A stretch of 64,000 bases of DNA from JAMXLG01 sp963818925 (GCA_963818925.1 CAWFTN010000001.1:744001-808000), one strand, 5' to 3'. Counted from the stretch's first letter, positions 1 to 8,733 are shown. The notes: a model not told the origin generated them from the sequence alone. Program-made: numbers and translations.

Positions 1-1169
1 GCGCTGCGCCCGAGCGGATTGATGCCGGAGTCGTCCATCGCATCTTGTTCGTGGTGCTCGTCGAGCGCGCGCACGCTGACCTCGAGGTCTACCGGCATGC
101 CCGATGCCGGCCCAAGTTTTCCGCCGATGCGTAACGGAAACGTCGCGCCGGCTCCCGCTTCAAAACACAGATCCACCGCGATCGGATCGTAGTACGTTCC
201 GGAAACGACACCGATTGCGTTTCGCTCCAACAGCCGTTGCAGAATGAACGTGCTATCGCCCGGCGCACCTCCGCCGGCGTTGTCCGCTGTGTCGGCGATC
301 ACGACGGGTCCTTGCGCCTCGACGAGTGCGAGATCGACGGCGTCTTCAAACGGTAGCGCCTGCAACACGGCATCGTCGCGAATGCTGCAAAAGCGTTCGC
401 CGAATTCTGCCGCTACGCGTGAGGCGAGGGCTTCGTCGCCGTCGGTGATTGCAAGCACTTTCGAGCCCGCTCCCGGAACGTCGCCGTACGGAAATCCGTG
501 AACCAGACTGAGCGAGAGCACGTCGCTCCCTTCTCGCGCGAACATGTCGTCGACAAACCTTCGCAACGGCTCGCGCGTCGTCGGAAAAAGCCCATTCGTG
601 CGGCAATCGTAGGTGGAAGTGACCGGCGCAATGCGTCCGGCCGCAGCTTGCGTGCACAACCGGTAGAGATCGTGCGCACGTTCCACGATATCGATGTGCG
701 GATATTCTTTGTAGGCGATGATGACGTTTGCGGCGTCGGTCATGGCGTCGGTCAAATGCGCGTGCAGGTCGAGTTCAGCGCCGACGATCGTGCGATTGCC
801 CACGATCGCGCGCACGCGTTCGAGGAGGTCGGCTTCACAGTCGTCATAGCCTTCGGCGACCATCGCGCCGTGAAGATAGAGCAGCACGGCGTCGACGGGC
901 ATCGCCGCTTGCAAATCGTGCAAGATGCGATCGCGTAACTCTTCATAGACCGCGCGAACCGTTGTGCCGGCCGGCTCGGCGACGGCCGCGATACTCTCGA
1001 CAATCTGGTGCCCGTCGGCGGCGGCCAGCTTCCGCCAAGCAAGCATCGAAGCGAATTCGGAGAAGCGGTCATCGCTTTCGAGGCTGTTTTGCGCGAACGA
1101 CGCCCGGCCCGTCGGGATGGGCGAAAACGTGTTCGTTTCGGTGACGAGGCCGGCGGTTAAAATTCGCAC
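1..1169 (-). CDS. M81 family metallopeptidase (MlrC-like), partial
   Basis: The reading frame enters from the left edge and opens at a GTG preceded by a GGGAGG Shine-Dalgarno about 8 nt upstream, so about 389 N-terminal residues are visible and the C-terminus is missing. The start reads MRILTAGLVTETNTFSP, the hallmark N-terminus of the M81/DUF1485 family. Further on are a GAELDLHAH motif (family metal-site region, LDLHxN-like) and DTADNAGGGAPGDST, also typical. The family includes microcystinase MlrC and is thought to hydrolyse unusual amide/peptide bonds in a zinc-dependent way. No signal peptide is seen, so it is probably cytoplasmic. It is divergent from a peptide-type solute-binding protein across 50 bp, which hints at a peptide uptake and processing pair. 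Confidence 0.85.
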   Translation of the reverse strand, partial: MRILTAGLVTETNTFSPIPTGRASFAQNSLESDDRFSEFASMLAWRKLAAADGHQIVESIAAVAEPAGTTVRAVYEELRDRILHDLQAAMPVDAVLLYLHGAMVAEGYDDCEADLLERVRAIVGNRTIVGAELDLHAHLTDAMTDAANVIIAYKEYPHIDIVERAHDLYRLCTQAAAGRIAPVTSTYDCRTNGLFPTTREPLRRFVDDMFAREGSDVLSLSLVHGFPYGDVPGAGSKVLAITDGDEALASRVAAEFGERFCSIRDDAVLQALPFEDAVDLALVEAQGPVVIADTADNAGGGAPGDSTFILQRLLERNAIGVVSGTYYDPIAVDLCFEAGAGATFPLRIGGKLGPASGMPVDLEVSVRALDEHHEQDAMDDSGINPLGRS

Positions 1170-1219
1170 TGCTGCCTCCCGTGGTAGGACCGCGTGGCGC
1201 TTGAACAGTATTTTGCTGA

Positions 1220-2839
1220 GTGCGCCAAAATATCATCTATTGCGCGGCCGCGCTCGCTGTAGCGTTCCTGGCCACGGGCTGCACGCGGGTCGCCGGACAC
1301 CGTGGCGATCCCGCTTCGCTGACGCTCGCCGCAATCGGCGAGGCACACTCGCTCAATCCATTGCTCGAATCGGGCGCGGTTTCCGCCACGATCGGCCCGC
1401 TGGTCTTCTCATATTTGCTGACGGTCGACGCACAGGGACGCCTGCGTCCCGATTTGGCGACGGACATTCCGAGCATAGAGAACGGCGGGATTTCGCATAA
1501 CGGATTGACCGTCACGTATCATCTCCGTCGCGGCGTGCGTTGGCAGGACGGCCAACCGCTGACCGCAACGGACGTCGCATACACGTACGGGCTGATAATG
1601 AATCCGTCGATCAACCTGCCGACGCGCACCGGTTACGAGGAGATCGCGAGCATTGCCGCGCCCGATCCCTATACCGTGCGGGTACGTTTGAAACGGCGGT
1701 TCTCGCCGGTTCTTTCCGACTTTCTCGCGCCCGACACGAACTATCCGGTCTTGCCCAAGCATGTGCTTGCAGCGGAGCGCGACATCAATCATGCGGCGTT
1801 CAACACGATGCCGGTCGGAAGCGGTCCGTATCGCGTCGACCAATGGTCGCACGGCGATTACATTCGCTTCTCAGCGAACCCGTCGTACTTCGCCGGTGCG
1901 CCGTCGATCTCGCATCTCACGTTGAAAGCCGTGCCAACCGCCACCACGATGTACGACGAGATGCGTACGGGTGAAATCGATGCCGCATTCCTGACGCAAG
2001 CGCAATATACGCATGATTTCCGTCCGATTCCCGGCGTGACGGCGGCTAAGACCGCGAACGGCGGCGTCGCGCTGCTCGCGTTCAACGTTGCCGGGCCGCG
2101 CTTGCGCGATGTGCGCGTACGCCGCGCCCTTGCACAAGGGATCGATTACGCGCGCATGATTCACGACGCGACGCGCGGCGGGGAATCGACCGTCGATGCT
2201 CCGCGAGGATTGTTTGGCGCGGCCTACGACCCGTCGGTGAAGCCGTTGTCATTCGACCAAAAGCGCGCGAAGCAACTGCTCGATGACGCAGGATGGCGTC
2301 CGGGCGCGAACGGCATGCGATTCCGCAACGGTGCGCCGCTGGAATTCACCTACACGTACGACTTGCAAGAGCCGGAAGGCACGGATATCGGCGTTCTGCT
2401 GCAGCAGTCTATGACCGCGCTCGGCGTCAAGCTGACGCTGCACGGCTATCCGACGCAGATCTTTCTTGCTCCGGCGAAGGACGGCGGACCGCTGCTCTCG
2501 GGCAAGTTCGAAATGGCGTTCATCCAGATGATTCCGCAGACGGATCCGGACCTGAGCTGGTTCTTCGGATGCGATCAACTGCCGCCGAACGGATTCAATC
2601 TGTCGCGCTTTTGCGATGTGCAAACGACGCAAGCCGATGCCGCATCGATCGCAAGCTACGATTGGAACGAACGGCGCCGTCAGTCGGTCATCATTCAGCG
2701 CCGCGTCGCGAGTGAAGTGCCGCTGGTCTTTCTCTGGCAGCAAGGCCACGTCGCGGTCCACATCGACAGCCTCAAAGGCGTCGATCCGTCGCCGGCGTCA
2801 TCTTTGTGGAACGTTGCTACGTGGCGTTTGCAGCCTTGA
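1220..2839 (+). CDS. ABC transporter solute-binding lipoprotein, family 5 (peptide/oligopeptide type)
   Basis: This is a 539-aa protein with a lipoprotein signal ending in LATGC (Cys about residue 21), so it is anchored outside the cytoplasmic membrane. It has the SBP_bac_5 pattern: an N-terminal SLNPLL segment, RRGVRWQDGQPLTATDV (family WxDGxPxTAxDV motif) near residue 110, and VRRALAQGIDYARM near residue 300. Length is normal for DppA/OppA-type proteins. No permease or ATPase genes adjoin it, so the partners must lie elsewhere. The start is a GTG with no clear Shine-Dalgarno; a TATTTT box lies 5 nt upstream, so the transcript may be leaderless. Its 3' end overlaps the convergent serine hydrolase by 23 nt. 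Confidence 0.85.
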   Translation: MRQNIIYCAAALAVAFLATGCTRVAGHRGDPASLTLAAIGEAHSLNPLLESGAVSATIGPLVFSYLLTVDAQGRLRPDLATDIPSIENGGISHNGLTVTYHLRRGVRWQDGQPLTATDVAYTYGLIMNPSINLPTRTGYEEIASIAAPDPYTVRVRLKRRFSPVLSDFLAPDTNYPVLPKHVLAAERDINHAAFNTMPVGSGPYRVDQWSHGDYIRFSANPSYFAGAPSISHLTLKAVPTATTMYDEMRTGEIDAAFLTQAQYTHDFRPIPGVTAAKTANGGVALLAFNVAGPRLRDVRVRRALAQGIDYARMIHDATRGGESTVDAPRGLFGAAYDPSVKPLSFDQKRAKQLLDDAGWRPGANGMRFRNGAPLEFTYTYDLQEPEGTDIGVLLQQSMTALGVKLTLHGYPTQIFLAPAKDGGPLLSGKFEMAFIQMIPQTDPDLSWFFGCDQLPPNGFNLSRFCDVQTTQADAASIASYDWNERRRQSVIIQRRVASEVPLVFLWQQGHVAVHIDSLKGVDPSPASSLWNVATWRLQP

Positions 2840-3923
2840 AGCCGCCGCCGTAAAGCATGCGCGCAATGCGCAGCGCGATTGATTCGGGATTGGCGGTCGT
2901 CTGATTCGTCAAGACGATGATCTCGAGGCCGTCGCCGGGGAAGACGAGATTCATCGCGCGCGCACCCAGCGTTCCGCCGTTGTGCCAGACGAGGTGACGG
3001 CCTTCGTCTTGACCTTGCACCCAGCCAAACGCATAGCCTCCGGCGAGGTTGCTGCGTTCGTCCTTTTTCGCGATCATCGTGATGCCCGCCGGCGCGGTCG
3101 TCGCCGTACGAACGCTGCTCGCGTTCAACACGCGATCGGAGAAGAAGGCGCCGTCCCAGCGAACCAGGTCTTGCGCGTTTGACGCGAGTGCGCCCGCTGA
3201 ATTCGCCCACGACATGTCATAGCTCGGCAACATCACAAAGCGGTTCTTGACGTAGTCGTAGCCTTCGGACGTGTTCGATCCTTGCGGCGGCGCCGTTGCC
3301 ATGAATTCGGTCTGATTCAAATCGAGCGGATCGATAATCGCCGAACGCATGTACGCTTCATAAGATTGTCCGCTCATCTTCGCCGCCAGCATGCCGAGGA
3401 TTGCGTAATTGGTATTGCTGTACGCCCACTTCGTACCGGGGCGGAATTGCAGCGGTTTGTCCGCGACGAGATTGACGTAGTACGAAATCGGGTGCGGCTT
3501 TAGCGTCGCACCGACAATGGACGCGAAGAGCGCCTTATCTTCGAGATACTCCGGCAGCCCGCTCGTTTGATCGAGCAACTCGCGCACGGTAATTTCTTTT
3601 GCGTGCGGAACATCCGGCAGATATCGTGCGACCGGTGCATCGAGCGCGACGCGACCGCGTTGTACTTGCAGCATGACGCCCGCAGCGGTGAACTGTTTGG
3701 TGATCGACCCGATCTCGAACACCGTGTCGGGTGTGACGGGAAGTTGCTTCGCTCGATTCCGCAAGCCGTACCCCTGCGAATATAACAACGTGCCGTTGCG
3801 TCCGACGCCGATTTCGACGCCGGTGAGATGTTGCGTCGCCATTGCGCCGCGTACGATCGTGCCGATCGCTGAGGTTTGGTTCGTGCTGAGTGCGGCAGCT
3901 AAAACGAAGGAAAGCCCGATCAT
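2817..3923 (-). CDS. Beta-lactamase-family serine hydrolase (class C/PBP4*-like), exported
   Basis: I start this at the ATG at 3923 (MIGLSFVLAAALS), 2 nt after the epimerase stop and with GGAG about 8 nt upstream; a longer in-frame start would overlap the epimerase. The resulting protein is about 368 aa with an N-terminal signal peptide. Serine beta-lactamase fold motifs are present: SITK (SxxK, nucleophile Ser and general base Lys) and YSNTNY (YxN). WHNGG occupies the KTG/HxG position. Such proteins are esterases, D-aminopeptidases or carboxypeptidases, and substrate cannot be read from sequence. Sitting at the end of an operon with a dipeptide epimerase suggests murein-peptide or small-peptide turnover. 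The 3' end overlaps the convergent solute-binding protein gene. Confidence 0.85.
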   Translation of the reverse strand: MIGLSFVLAAALSTNQTSAIGTIVRGAMATQHLTGVEIGVGRNGTLLYSQGYGLRNRAKQLPVTPDTVFEIGSITKQFTAAGVMLQVQRGRVALDAPVARYLPDVPHAKEITVRELLDQTSGLPEYLEDKALFASIVGATLKPHPISYYVNLVADKPLQFRPGTKWAYSNTNYAILGMLAAKMSGQSYEAYMRSAIIDPLDLNQTEFMATAPPQGSNTSEGYDYVKNRFVMLPSYDMSWANSAGALASNAQDLVRWDGAFFSDRVLNASSVRTATTAPAGITMIAKKDERSNLAGGYAFGWVQGQDEGRHLVWHNGGTLGARAMNLVFPGDGLEIIVLTNQTTANPESIALRIARMLYGGGFKAANAT

Positions 3924-3925
3924 AT

Positions 3926-4942
3926 TCAACGCTCCAAGTCGTGCGCGGCAAGCGAAGATGAAAACCCCCAGACCTCTTCGGGGCAATAGATACGCCCGTC
4001 ACGGTAGATGGCGGACGGTGTGCGGTCGGTTACGAGAAGAAGCGGACCGTCGAGATCGACCACGTCGCATCGTTGCGCGACAACGAACGCCGGCGCCATG
4101 GAGAGCGATGTTCCGCCCATGCAGCCGACCATGACATTCAATCCGAGTTCGCGCGCGCGTTGCTGCATGCGCAACGCTTCGGTGAGGCCGCCGCACTTGT
4201 CGAGCTTGATGTTGATCGTATCGAAGCGTCCGACAAGGTGTTCCATATCGTTCAGCGTTTGCACGCTTTCGTCGGCGGCAATCGGGATCGGCGATTCGAC
4301 CTCATCGAGATCCGCATCGCGATCGGCGGGAAACGGTTGTTCGAGAAGTTGCACCTCGCTCGCGACGAGCGTGGGAAGCAATTCGTGCAGCGTGCGCAGC
4401 GTGAAGCCTTGATTGCCGTCGACGCCGAGCCACACGTCTGGGCGCGCCGCGCGGACCGCACGAACGCGTTCCGCATCGCCGCCGTCGCCGATGAGCTTCA
4501 GCTTCAATGCGGTGGCGGTGGCAAAATCCCGCGCGCGAGCCGACATCTCATCGGGCGGTCCCGCTCCGACCGTGGCGGTCGTTTGAACGGGTTGAGGTGC
4601 GGAGGTCAGTCCCGCGAGGCGCCAAACCGGCGTTGCTTCTAGCTGCGACCGAAGTTCCCAGAGCGCGCAGTCGAGGGCGTTCTTTGCGCCACCGCCGGGC
4701 AGGGACTCGGTAATCGATGTTAGCTCCGTAACGGTCTTCGCGCGTTGCGCCGCCGCAATGATTTGGGAGCTCAGACGCGCGGTGGTTTCCTCTTTATAAT
4801 AGACGCCTAACGCCTCGCCTCGGCCGCGCATACCGCCGTCCGAAACTTCGGCGACGACGACCTCCGCGTCGGTAAACTCATATCCCGTGATGCGAAACGG
4901 ATACCGAAATGCCCACGTCTCGGTCCGAACGGAAACTTCCAT
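3926..4942 (-). CDS. Dipeptide epimerase / muconate lactonizing enzyme-type enolase superfamily
   Basis: This 338-aa enolase-superfamily protein has an N-terminal capping domain (about 1-120) and a TIM barrel. Catalytic residues are visible in order: KLK (acid/base Lys), VDGNQ (metal Asp), LLEQPF (metal Glu), ADES (metal Asp), KLDKCGG (second Lys) and the C-terminal DLDGP strand. KLK plus KxDKxGG with a terminal DxDGP is characteristic of L-Ala-D/L-Glu (YcjG) and related dipeptide epimerases. Exact dipeptide specificity is not predictable. It starts at an ATG with GGAGGG 6 nt upstream, about 40 nt behind the cupin gene. It precedes a serine hydrolase by 2 nt, which supports a role in peptide recycling. 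Confidence 0.88.
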   Translation of the reverse strand: MEVSVRTETWAFRYPFRITGYEFTDAEVVVAEVSDGGMRGRGEALGVYYKEETTARLSSQIIAAAQRAKTVTELTSITESLPGGGAKNALDCALWELRSQLEATPVWRLAGLTSAPQPVQTTATVGAGPPDEMSARARDFATATALKLKLIGDGGDAERVRAVRAARPDVWLGVDGNQGFTLRTLHELLPTLVASEVQLLEQPFPADRDADLDEVESPIPIAADESVQTLNDMEHLVGRFDTINIKLDKCGGLTEALRMQQRARELGLNVMVGCMGGTSLSMAPAFVVAQRCDVVDLDGPLLLVTDRTPSAIYRDGRIYCPEEVWGFSSSLAAHDLER

Positions 4943-4986
4943 CGATCGCCCTCCGCGAACAATATTTCATCGCGGACGACAAAATA

Positions 4987-5355
4987 TCATTTGCGGCCGG
5001 ATGGCGCCGCATAGGCGGTCACACCTTGGAAGTGGAGGGACACGTACGGCTCGTCGCCGACGACACGGCTGTTGTGCCCAGGCTCGATATGGAAAAGATC
5101 GCCGGGCTTCATCTCGACGACGCGGCCGTCGTCCATTTCCGCCGTCGCGCATCCCGCCAGGACGAGACCTACGTGCTCGACCTCGCAGCTGCTTTTACCG
5201 AGCGCAGCGCCGACGTGTTCCGACCAGATCCATCCCGGTTCGTACGTGGCGCGTCCGATCGTCATACCGCCGATCGACACGATCTCGAACTTGCCCTTAG
5301 GGAACTCGCGCACTTCGTCGGGACGCTCGAAGCGCTTGAGGATGATGTCGAGCAC
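4987..5355 (-). CDS. Small single-domain cupin protein
   Basis: This is a 122-aa cytoplasmic protein with one double-stranded beta-helix domain. The cupin motifs are loose: residues EHVGLVLAGCATAEMDDGR, the PGDLFHIEPGHNS turn, and a C-terminal VSLHFQGV strand. The start is GTG with GGAGG 8 nt upstream, and that Shine-Dalgarno lies in the last codons of the upstream peroxiredoxin-like gene, 5 nt away, so the two are probably translationally coupled. It may bind a metal through the His/Glu pairs or act as a small-molecule isomerase or dioxygenase. Function is unknown. Confidence 0.75.
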   Translation of the reverse strand: MLDIILKRFERPDEVREFPKGKFEIVSIGGMTIGRATYEPGWIWSEHVGAALGKSSCEVEHVGLVLAGCATAEMDDGRVVEMKPGDLFHIEPGHNSRVVGDEPYVSLHFQGVTAYAAPSGRK

Positions 5356-5360
5356 GAGAA

Positions 5361-5885
5361 CTACCTCCGGCTAGGAGCGGTTGCGGCGCGAGCGATTTCG
5401 AGCATTTCGCGCATCGGGGGAAGATCGCCGGGATGAAGGCCGGCATGGCGCCAGGCGATCCGTCCGTGGTCGTCGATGATTGCAGCGCCCGGAAGCTGCG
5501 CGCTGTCGCCTAGATGCGTCGCTGACCAGTTCTGATGGAATCCCGCGGCGCGATTTTCTTTACGCCGTTCTTTGAGAGCGGCATCGCTGAAGAGTTTGAG
5601 CAGATTGTATTGCCCGAATCCCATCGCCGCGTAGGTTTGTTTGTGCGGGTCGGGGATGCAGCGTGCCGACATGCCGTACGGACCGCAATGCCGGCGTATC
5701 TTTTCGCGATCGCCGATTACGACGAAACGAACGGCGATGCCGTCGCGTTCGAATTCTTCCTCGAGCTCACGCAACTGCGCGAGCGGCTCGGGAAAGAACG
5801 TTCAACCAACATGTCGCAGCCACACGACAAGCGCGGGCCGCGGAATGTTCAGCGCCTCTATGGCAGCCGGTACGCGAGAGTTCAT
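5361..5885 (-). CDS. Peroxiredoxin-like (AhpC/TSA_2) protein with in-frame TGA: candidate selenoprotein
   Basis: A normal ORF call would start only at 5774 (137 aa) and lack the catalytic part of the fold. Reading from the ATG at 5885 and decoding the TGA at 5802-5804 as residue 28 gives a 174-aa protein of the PRXL2/AhpC-TSA_2 type. Its active-site loop reads VVWLRHVG-U-TFFPEPLAQL. In this family that position is the conserved nucleophilic Cys (RHxGCxF), and some members carry selenocysteine. The rest fits the family: VRFVVIGD, SARCIPDPH, and a GDSAQLPGAAI stretch with a following HPGDLP. A hairpin starts 13 nt after the TGA (separate entry). The gene lies 13 nt after the dehalogenase stop and 5 nt before the cupin. 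Alternatives are a TGC/TGT to TGA nonsense mutation or a base-call error. Confidence 0.72.
5763..5789 (-). promoter_or_regulatory. SECIS-like hairpin downstream of the in-frame UGA
   Basis: Counting from the base after the TGA (nt 1), nt 20-25 TCGCGC pair with nt 30-35 GCGTGA (one G-U) around a four-base loop AGTT. An outer stem pairs nt 13-16 GAGC with nt 36-39 GCTC, leaving a CGC bulge on the 5' side. Bacterial SECIS elements sit inside the reading frame just after the UGA, with the apical loop roughly 16-37 nt away and a G among its first loop bases. Here the loop begins at nt 26 and its second base is G. GC-rich coding DNA can give such hairpins by chance, so this supports but does not prove Sec insertion. 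Confidence 0.55.
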
Positions 5886-5898
5886 GATAGTTGTTCCG

Positions 5899-6768
5899 TT
5901 ACGACCCCGGTTCGGCGAAAAACTTTCCGAGTTCTGCGGCAACTAGATCCGGGACTTCCTCCGCCAAATGATGGCCGCTGTCGAGCCTGGCGCCTCGCAG
6001 GCCGGTTGCCCACGTCCGCCAGACGTCGAGCGGATTTCCGTACAGTCGTTCCATATCATCGCGCGTTGCCCATAGGACCAGGAGCGGGCACGAAAGTCGT
6101 TTTCCCGCAACGCGATCGGCCTCGTCGTGGGCGCGGTCGATCGTCGGGCCGGCTCGATAGTCTTCCATCATCGCGTGAACGGTGTCGGCATCGCGGATCG
6201 CCCGGTGGTAATCCTCGAATGCGGCCTCACTCTTGTGGTCGCGCGTCGGACGATACCATGCATCGGGATCGGCGAGTATCGCTCGTTCAGCGAGCGGTGC
6301 CGGTTGCGCGAAGAAGAACCAGTGCCACCACGCCATCGCGAAGCGCGCGTCACATCGCGCGAGTGCGTCACCGATCGGAACCGCGTCGAGAACGGCAAGC
6401 TTCATGATGCGGCTCGGGCGATCCATCGCGGCGCGAAATGCGACGTACGCGCCGCGATCGTGACCGGCGATGCAAAAACGGTCGTGCCCGAGATGATCCA
6501 TGAGCGCGAAGATGTCGCGTGCCATCGCCCGTTTCGAATACGGCTCGTGCATCTCGTTCGTTTGCGGTTTCGACGACTGCCCGTATCCGCGCAGGTCCGG
6601 ACAAACGACGGTAAAGTTCGATGCAAGTTGCGGCGCGACGCGTTCCCACGTCACGTGCGTTCGCGGATGACCGTGAAGAAGCACGACGGCGGGACCCGCC
6701 CCGCCGTAGCGAACGCGCAACTCCGCTTCGCCGGTGGTAATCCGCTCGCACACGAAGCCGTCGAACAT
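5899..6768 (-). CDS. Haloacetate/fluoroacetate dehalogenase-type alpha/beta hydrolase
   Basis: This is a roughly 290-aa cytoplasmic alpha/beta hydrolase. The nucleophile elbow is GHDRGAY with Asp instead of Ser, followed by a downstream Arg (DRGAYVAFR), matching the Asp-Arg-Arg set of fluoroacetate dehalogenases. The oxyanion/halide region LLHGHPRTH, LDAVP (second acid), the WWHWFF halide-binding His-Trp and the terminal GHHLAEEVP catalytic His are all present. The predicted reaction is hydrolytic dehalogenation of a haloacetate to glycolate. An epoxide hydrolase cannot be excluded, but HW and DRG favour dehalogenase. ATG at 6768 or the adjacent GTG at 6771 may start; no Shine-Dalgarno is visible. 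It heads the gene run including the candidate selenoprotein. Confidence 0.85.
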   Translation of the reverse strand: MFDGFVCERITTGEAELRVRYGGAGPAVVLLHGHPRTHVTWERVAPQLASNFTVVCPDLRGYGQSSKPQTNEMHEPYSKRAMARDIFALMDHLGHDRFCIAGHDRGAYVAFRAAMDRPSRIMKLAVLDAVPIGDALARCDARFAMAWWHWFFFAQPAPLAERAILADPDAWYRPTRDHKSEAAFEDYHRAIRDADTVHAMMEDYRAGPTIDRAHDEADRVAGKRLSCPLLVLWATRDDMERLYGNPLDVWRTWATGLRGARLDSGHHLAEEVPDLVAAELGKFFAEPGS

Positions 6769-6790
6769 CACAAGGCAAAGTACGTCAGCG

Positions 6791-7177
6791 TTAGACGCGG
6801 GCGCTTTCAGCGCCTAGGCGCCAGAGGCAGAGTAGGAGGCCGATGATTGCGATGAATGCGAGGAGCGGCGAATAGAGCAGCCCGAGGAGCATGAACAGCA
6901 CGGAAAGCGCAACGAGGATCGGGTATGCGCTTTGCGTCGTGAAGATACCCAAATCTTCGCCGGCGGTGTCTTCCGGCGTGACTTCTTGACCGTCGCCGTC
7001 GAGGTGCGCGTTGCGTTCTGCGATAAGCGCATAGCTTGCCGCGAATGCAAGTGCGGCGGTCATGACGGCGAGCAGCACGGTTCCCGTCGTCTCTTCGTGC
7101 GCAATGAACCAGTACGCGATCAGAATTGCAAGTCCAAAGCCGGTCGAGGACAAAAAGAGACCGACGAACGTTTTCAT
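6791..7177 (-). CDS. ctaF: Cytochrome c oxidase subunit IV, actinobacterial type
   Basis: This is a 128-aa protein with four hydrophobic segments: two at about 1-55, then an acidic loop (DGDGQEVTPEDTAGED) and two more after residue 75. Length and topology match the small four-helix CtaF/Cyt_c_ox_IV subunit. The start is the ATG at 7177, which overlaps the ctaD stop as ATGA; a much longer in-frame extension upstream lies inside ctaD and is rejected. It is the last gene of the ctaC-ctaD-ctaF operon, in the cytoplasmic membrane. Confidence 0.75.
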   Translation of the reverse strand: MKTFVGLFLSSTGFGLAILIAYWFIAHEETTGTVLLAVMTAALAFAASYALIAERNAHLDGDGQEVTPEDTAGEDLGIFTTQSAYPILVALSVLFMLLGLLYSPLLAFIAIIGLLLCLWRLGAESARV

Positions 7178-8733
7178 GAGTCCATCACGTCCCATGCGGG
7201 GCGGCGGCTGTTGATCGGGGGCATCGTTTCGAAGTTGTGATCGGGGGGCGGTGATGAGGTGACCCATTCCAGCGAGTAGCCGCCCCACGGATTTGCCGGG
7301 ACATGAACGTTTGCGAACGACGAGATGAAGACGTTGATGATGAAGAGGAGTACGCCGATCGCCATGATGACGCCGCCGGCCGTCGCGAGACCGTTGAGCA
7401 GCGCGAGGTGCTCGATGTTCGGATACGTATAGACCCGTCGCGCCATGCCCTCGAGGCCCATGAACGCCATCGGGATGAACGTCAAGTTGAAACCGGCGAA
7501 CATCAGCCAGAAGAACCACTTCCCCAGTGTTTCGTTCAAGCGTACGCCGAAGATCTTCGGGAACCAGAAGAACAGCCCCGCGAAGAGCGCGAACATGCTG
7601 CCGCCGCCAAGCGTGTAGTGGAAGTGATGCACGATGAAATAGGAGTCGTGCACTTGATAGTCGATCGGCGGCGAGGCGATCATCACGCCGGTGATGCCGC
7701 CGAGTAAGAAATTAAAGAGAAACCCGAGCGCAAAAAGCATTGCGGTCGTGAATTCGATCGACCCTTTCCACATCGTGCCGATCCAATTGACGAATTTGAC
7801 GCCGGTCGGGACGGCGATGAGGAATGACACCATCGAGAAAAACGGATTGCTCACCGCGCCGGTCGTGAACATGTGGTGCGCCCAGACGCCCATCGAAAGG
7901 CCCGCAATCGCGAACGCCGAGATGACGAGGCCGACATAGCCGAAGACCGGCTTGTGCGAGAACGTCGCGATCACTTCGGTGACGATGCCGAAATACGGCA
8001 AGACCATGACATAGACTTCAGGGTGGCCGAAGAACCAGAACAGATGCTGGTAGAGAATCGGGTTGCCGCCGTACGCCGGATCGAAGAAATGTCCGCCGAG
8101 ATGGCGGTCGATCAGCACCATGAAGAGCACGGCGGTGAGCGACGGAAACGCCATGAGAATCAAGAGCGCCGTTGCGATGATCTCCCACGTAAAGATCGGA
8201 AGGCGCCACATCGTCATGCCGGGTGCGCGAAAGAGGAAGACGGTCGTCGTCAGATTCACGGCGGTGAGAATGGTGGACACGCTCGCCATCAGGACGCCGA
8301 CCGTCCAGAAATCGTTGCCGGCGCCGGTTCCTTCGCTGATCTCGGAAAGCGGCGCGTAGTTCGTCCACCCGTTGGCGCTCGCGCCGCCGTAGGTCGCGAA
8401 ACCGATGAACATCACGATGCCGCCGAGAACGAAAAGCCATAGCGACGTCGCGTTCAAACGCGGAAACGCCATGTCGGGCGCACCGATCTGGAGCGGCACG
8501 ATGAAGTTTGCAAGCCCGACACCAAACGGCGCGATGACGAAGAAGATCATCGCCGTGCCGTGCAGCGTGAAGATTTGATTGTAGAGGTGCGGCGATAACA
8601 GTGTATTGTCCGGACGCGCGAGTTGCGCGCGGATCATCATTGCCAGAACGCCGGCGGCGAGAAAAAACGTCATCGTCGCGACGATGTACATGATGCCGAT
8701 CTTCTTGTGATCGGTAGCCGTGAACCACTCCAT
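7174..8733 (-). CDS. ctaD: Cytochrome c oxidase subunit I
   Basis: This 519-aa, 12-helix haem-copper oxidase subunit carries low-spin haem a, haem a3 and CuB and reduces O2 to water while pumping protons. The signature is clear: TLHGTAMIFF (low-spin haem His), WFFGHPEVYVMVLPYFG (CuB His and the cross-linked Tyr), HHMFTTG (CuB His pair) and VHHFHYTLGGG near the end (a3 and low-spin haem His). The HPEVY Tyr and TE at the K-channel mark an A-type oxidase. The true start is the ATG at 8733, overlapping the ctaC stop as ATGA. It is followed by ctaF with the same overlap. Confidence 0.97.
   Translation of the reverse strand: MEWFTATDHKKIGIMYIVATMTFFLAAGVLAMMIRAQLARPDNTLLSPHLYNQIFTLHGTAMIFFVIAPFGVGLANFIVPLQIGAPDMAFPRLNATSLWLFVLGGIVMFIGFATYGGASANGWTNYAPLSEISEGTGAGNDFWTVGVLMASVSTILTAVNLTTTVFLFRAPGMTMWRLPIFTWEIIATALLILMAFPSLTAVLFMVLIDRHLGGHFFDPAYGGNPILYQHLFWFFGHPEVYVMVLPYFGIVTEVIATFSHKPVFGYVGLVISAFAIAGLSMGVWAHHMFTTGAVSNPFFSMVSFLIAVPTGVKFVNWIGTMWKGSIEFTTAMLFALGFLFNFLLGGITGVMIASPPIDYQVHDSYFIVHHFHYTLGGGSMFALFAGLFFWFPKIFGVRLNETLGKWFFWLMFAGFNLTFIPMAFMGLEGMARRVYTYPNIEHLALLNGLATAGGVIMAIGVLLFIINVFISSFANVHVPANPWGGYSLEWVTSSPPPDHNFETMPPINSRRPAWDVMDS

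Noticed and set aside
6791..7519. Long ctaF frame reaching into ctaD
   Set aside because: The upstream 114 residues are out-of-frame ctaD sequence; the ATG at 7177 with ATGA coupling is the start.
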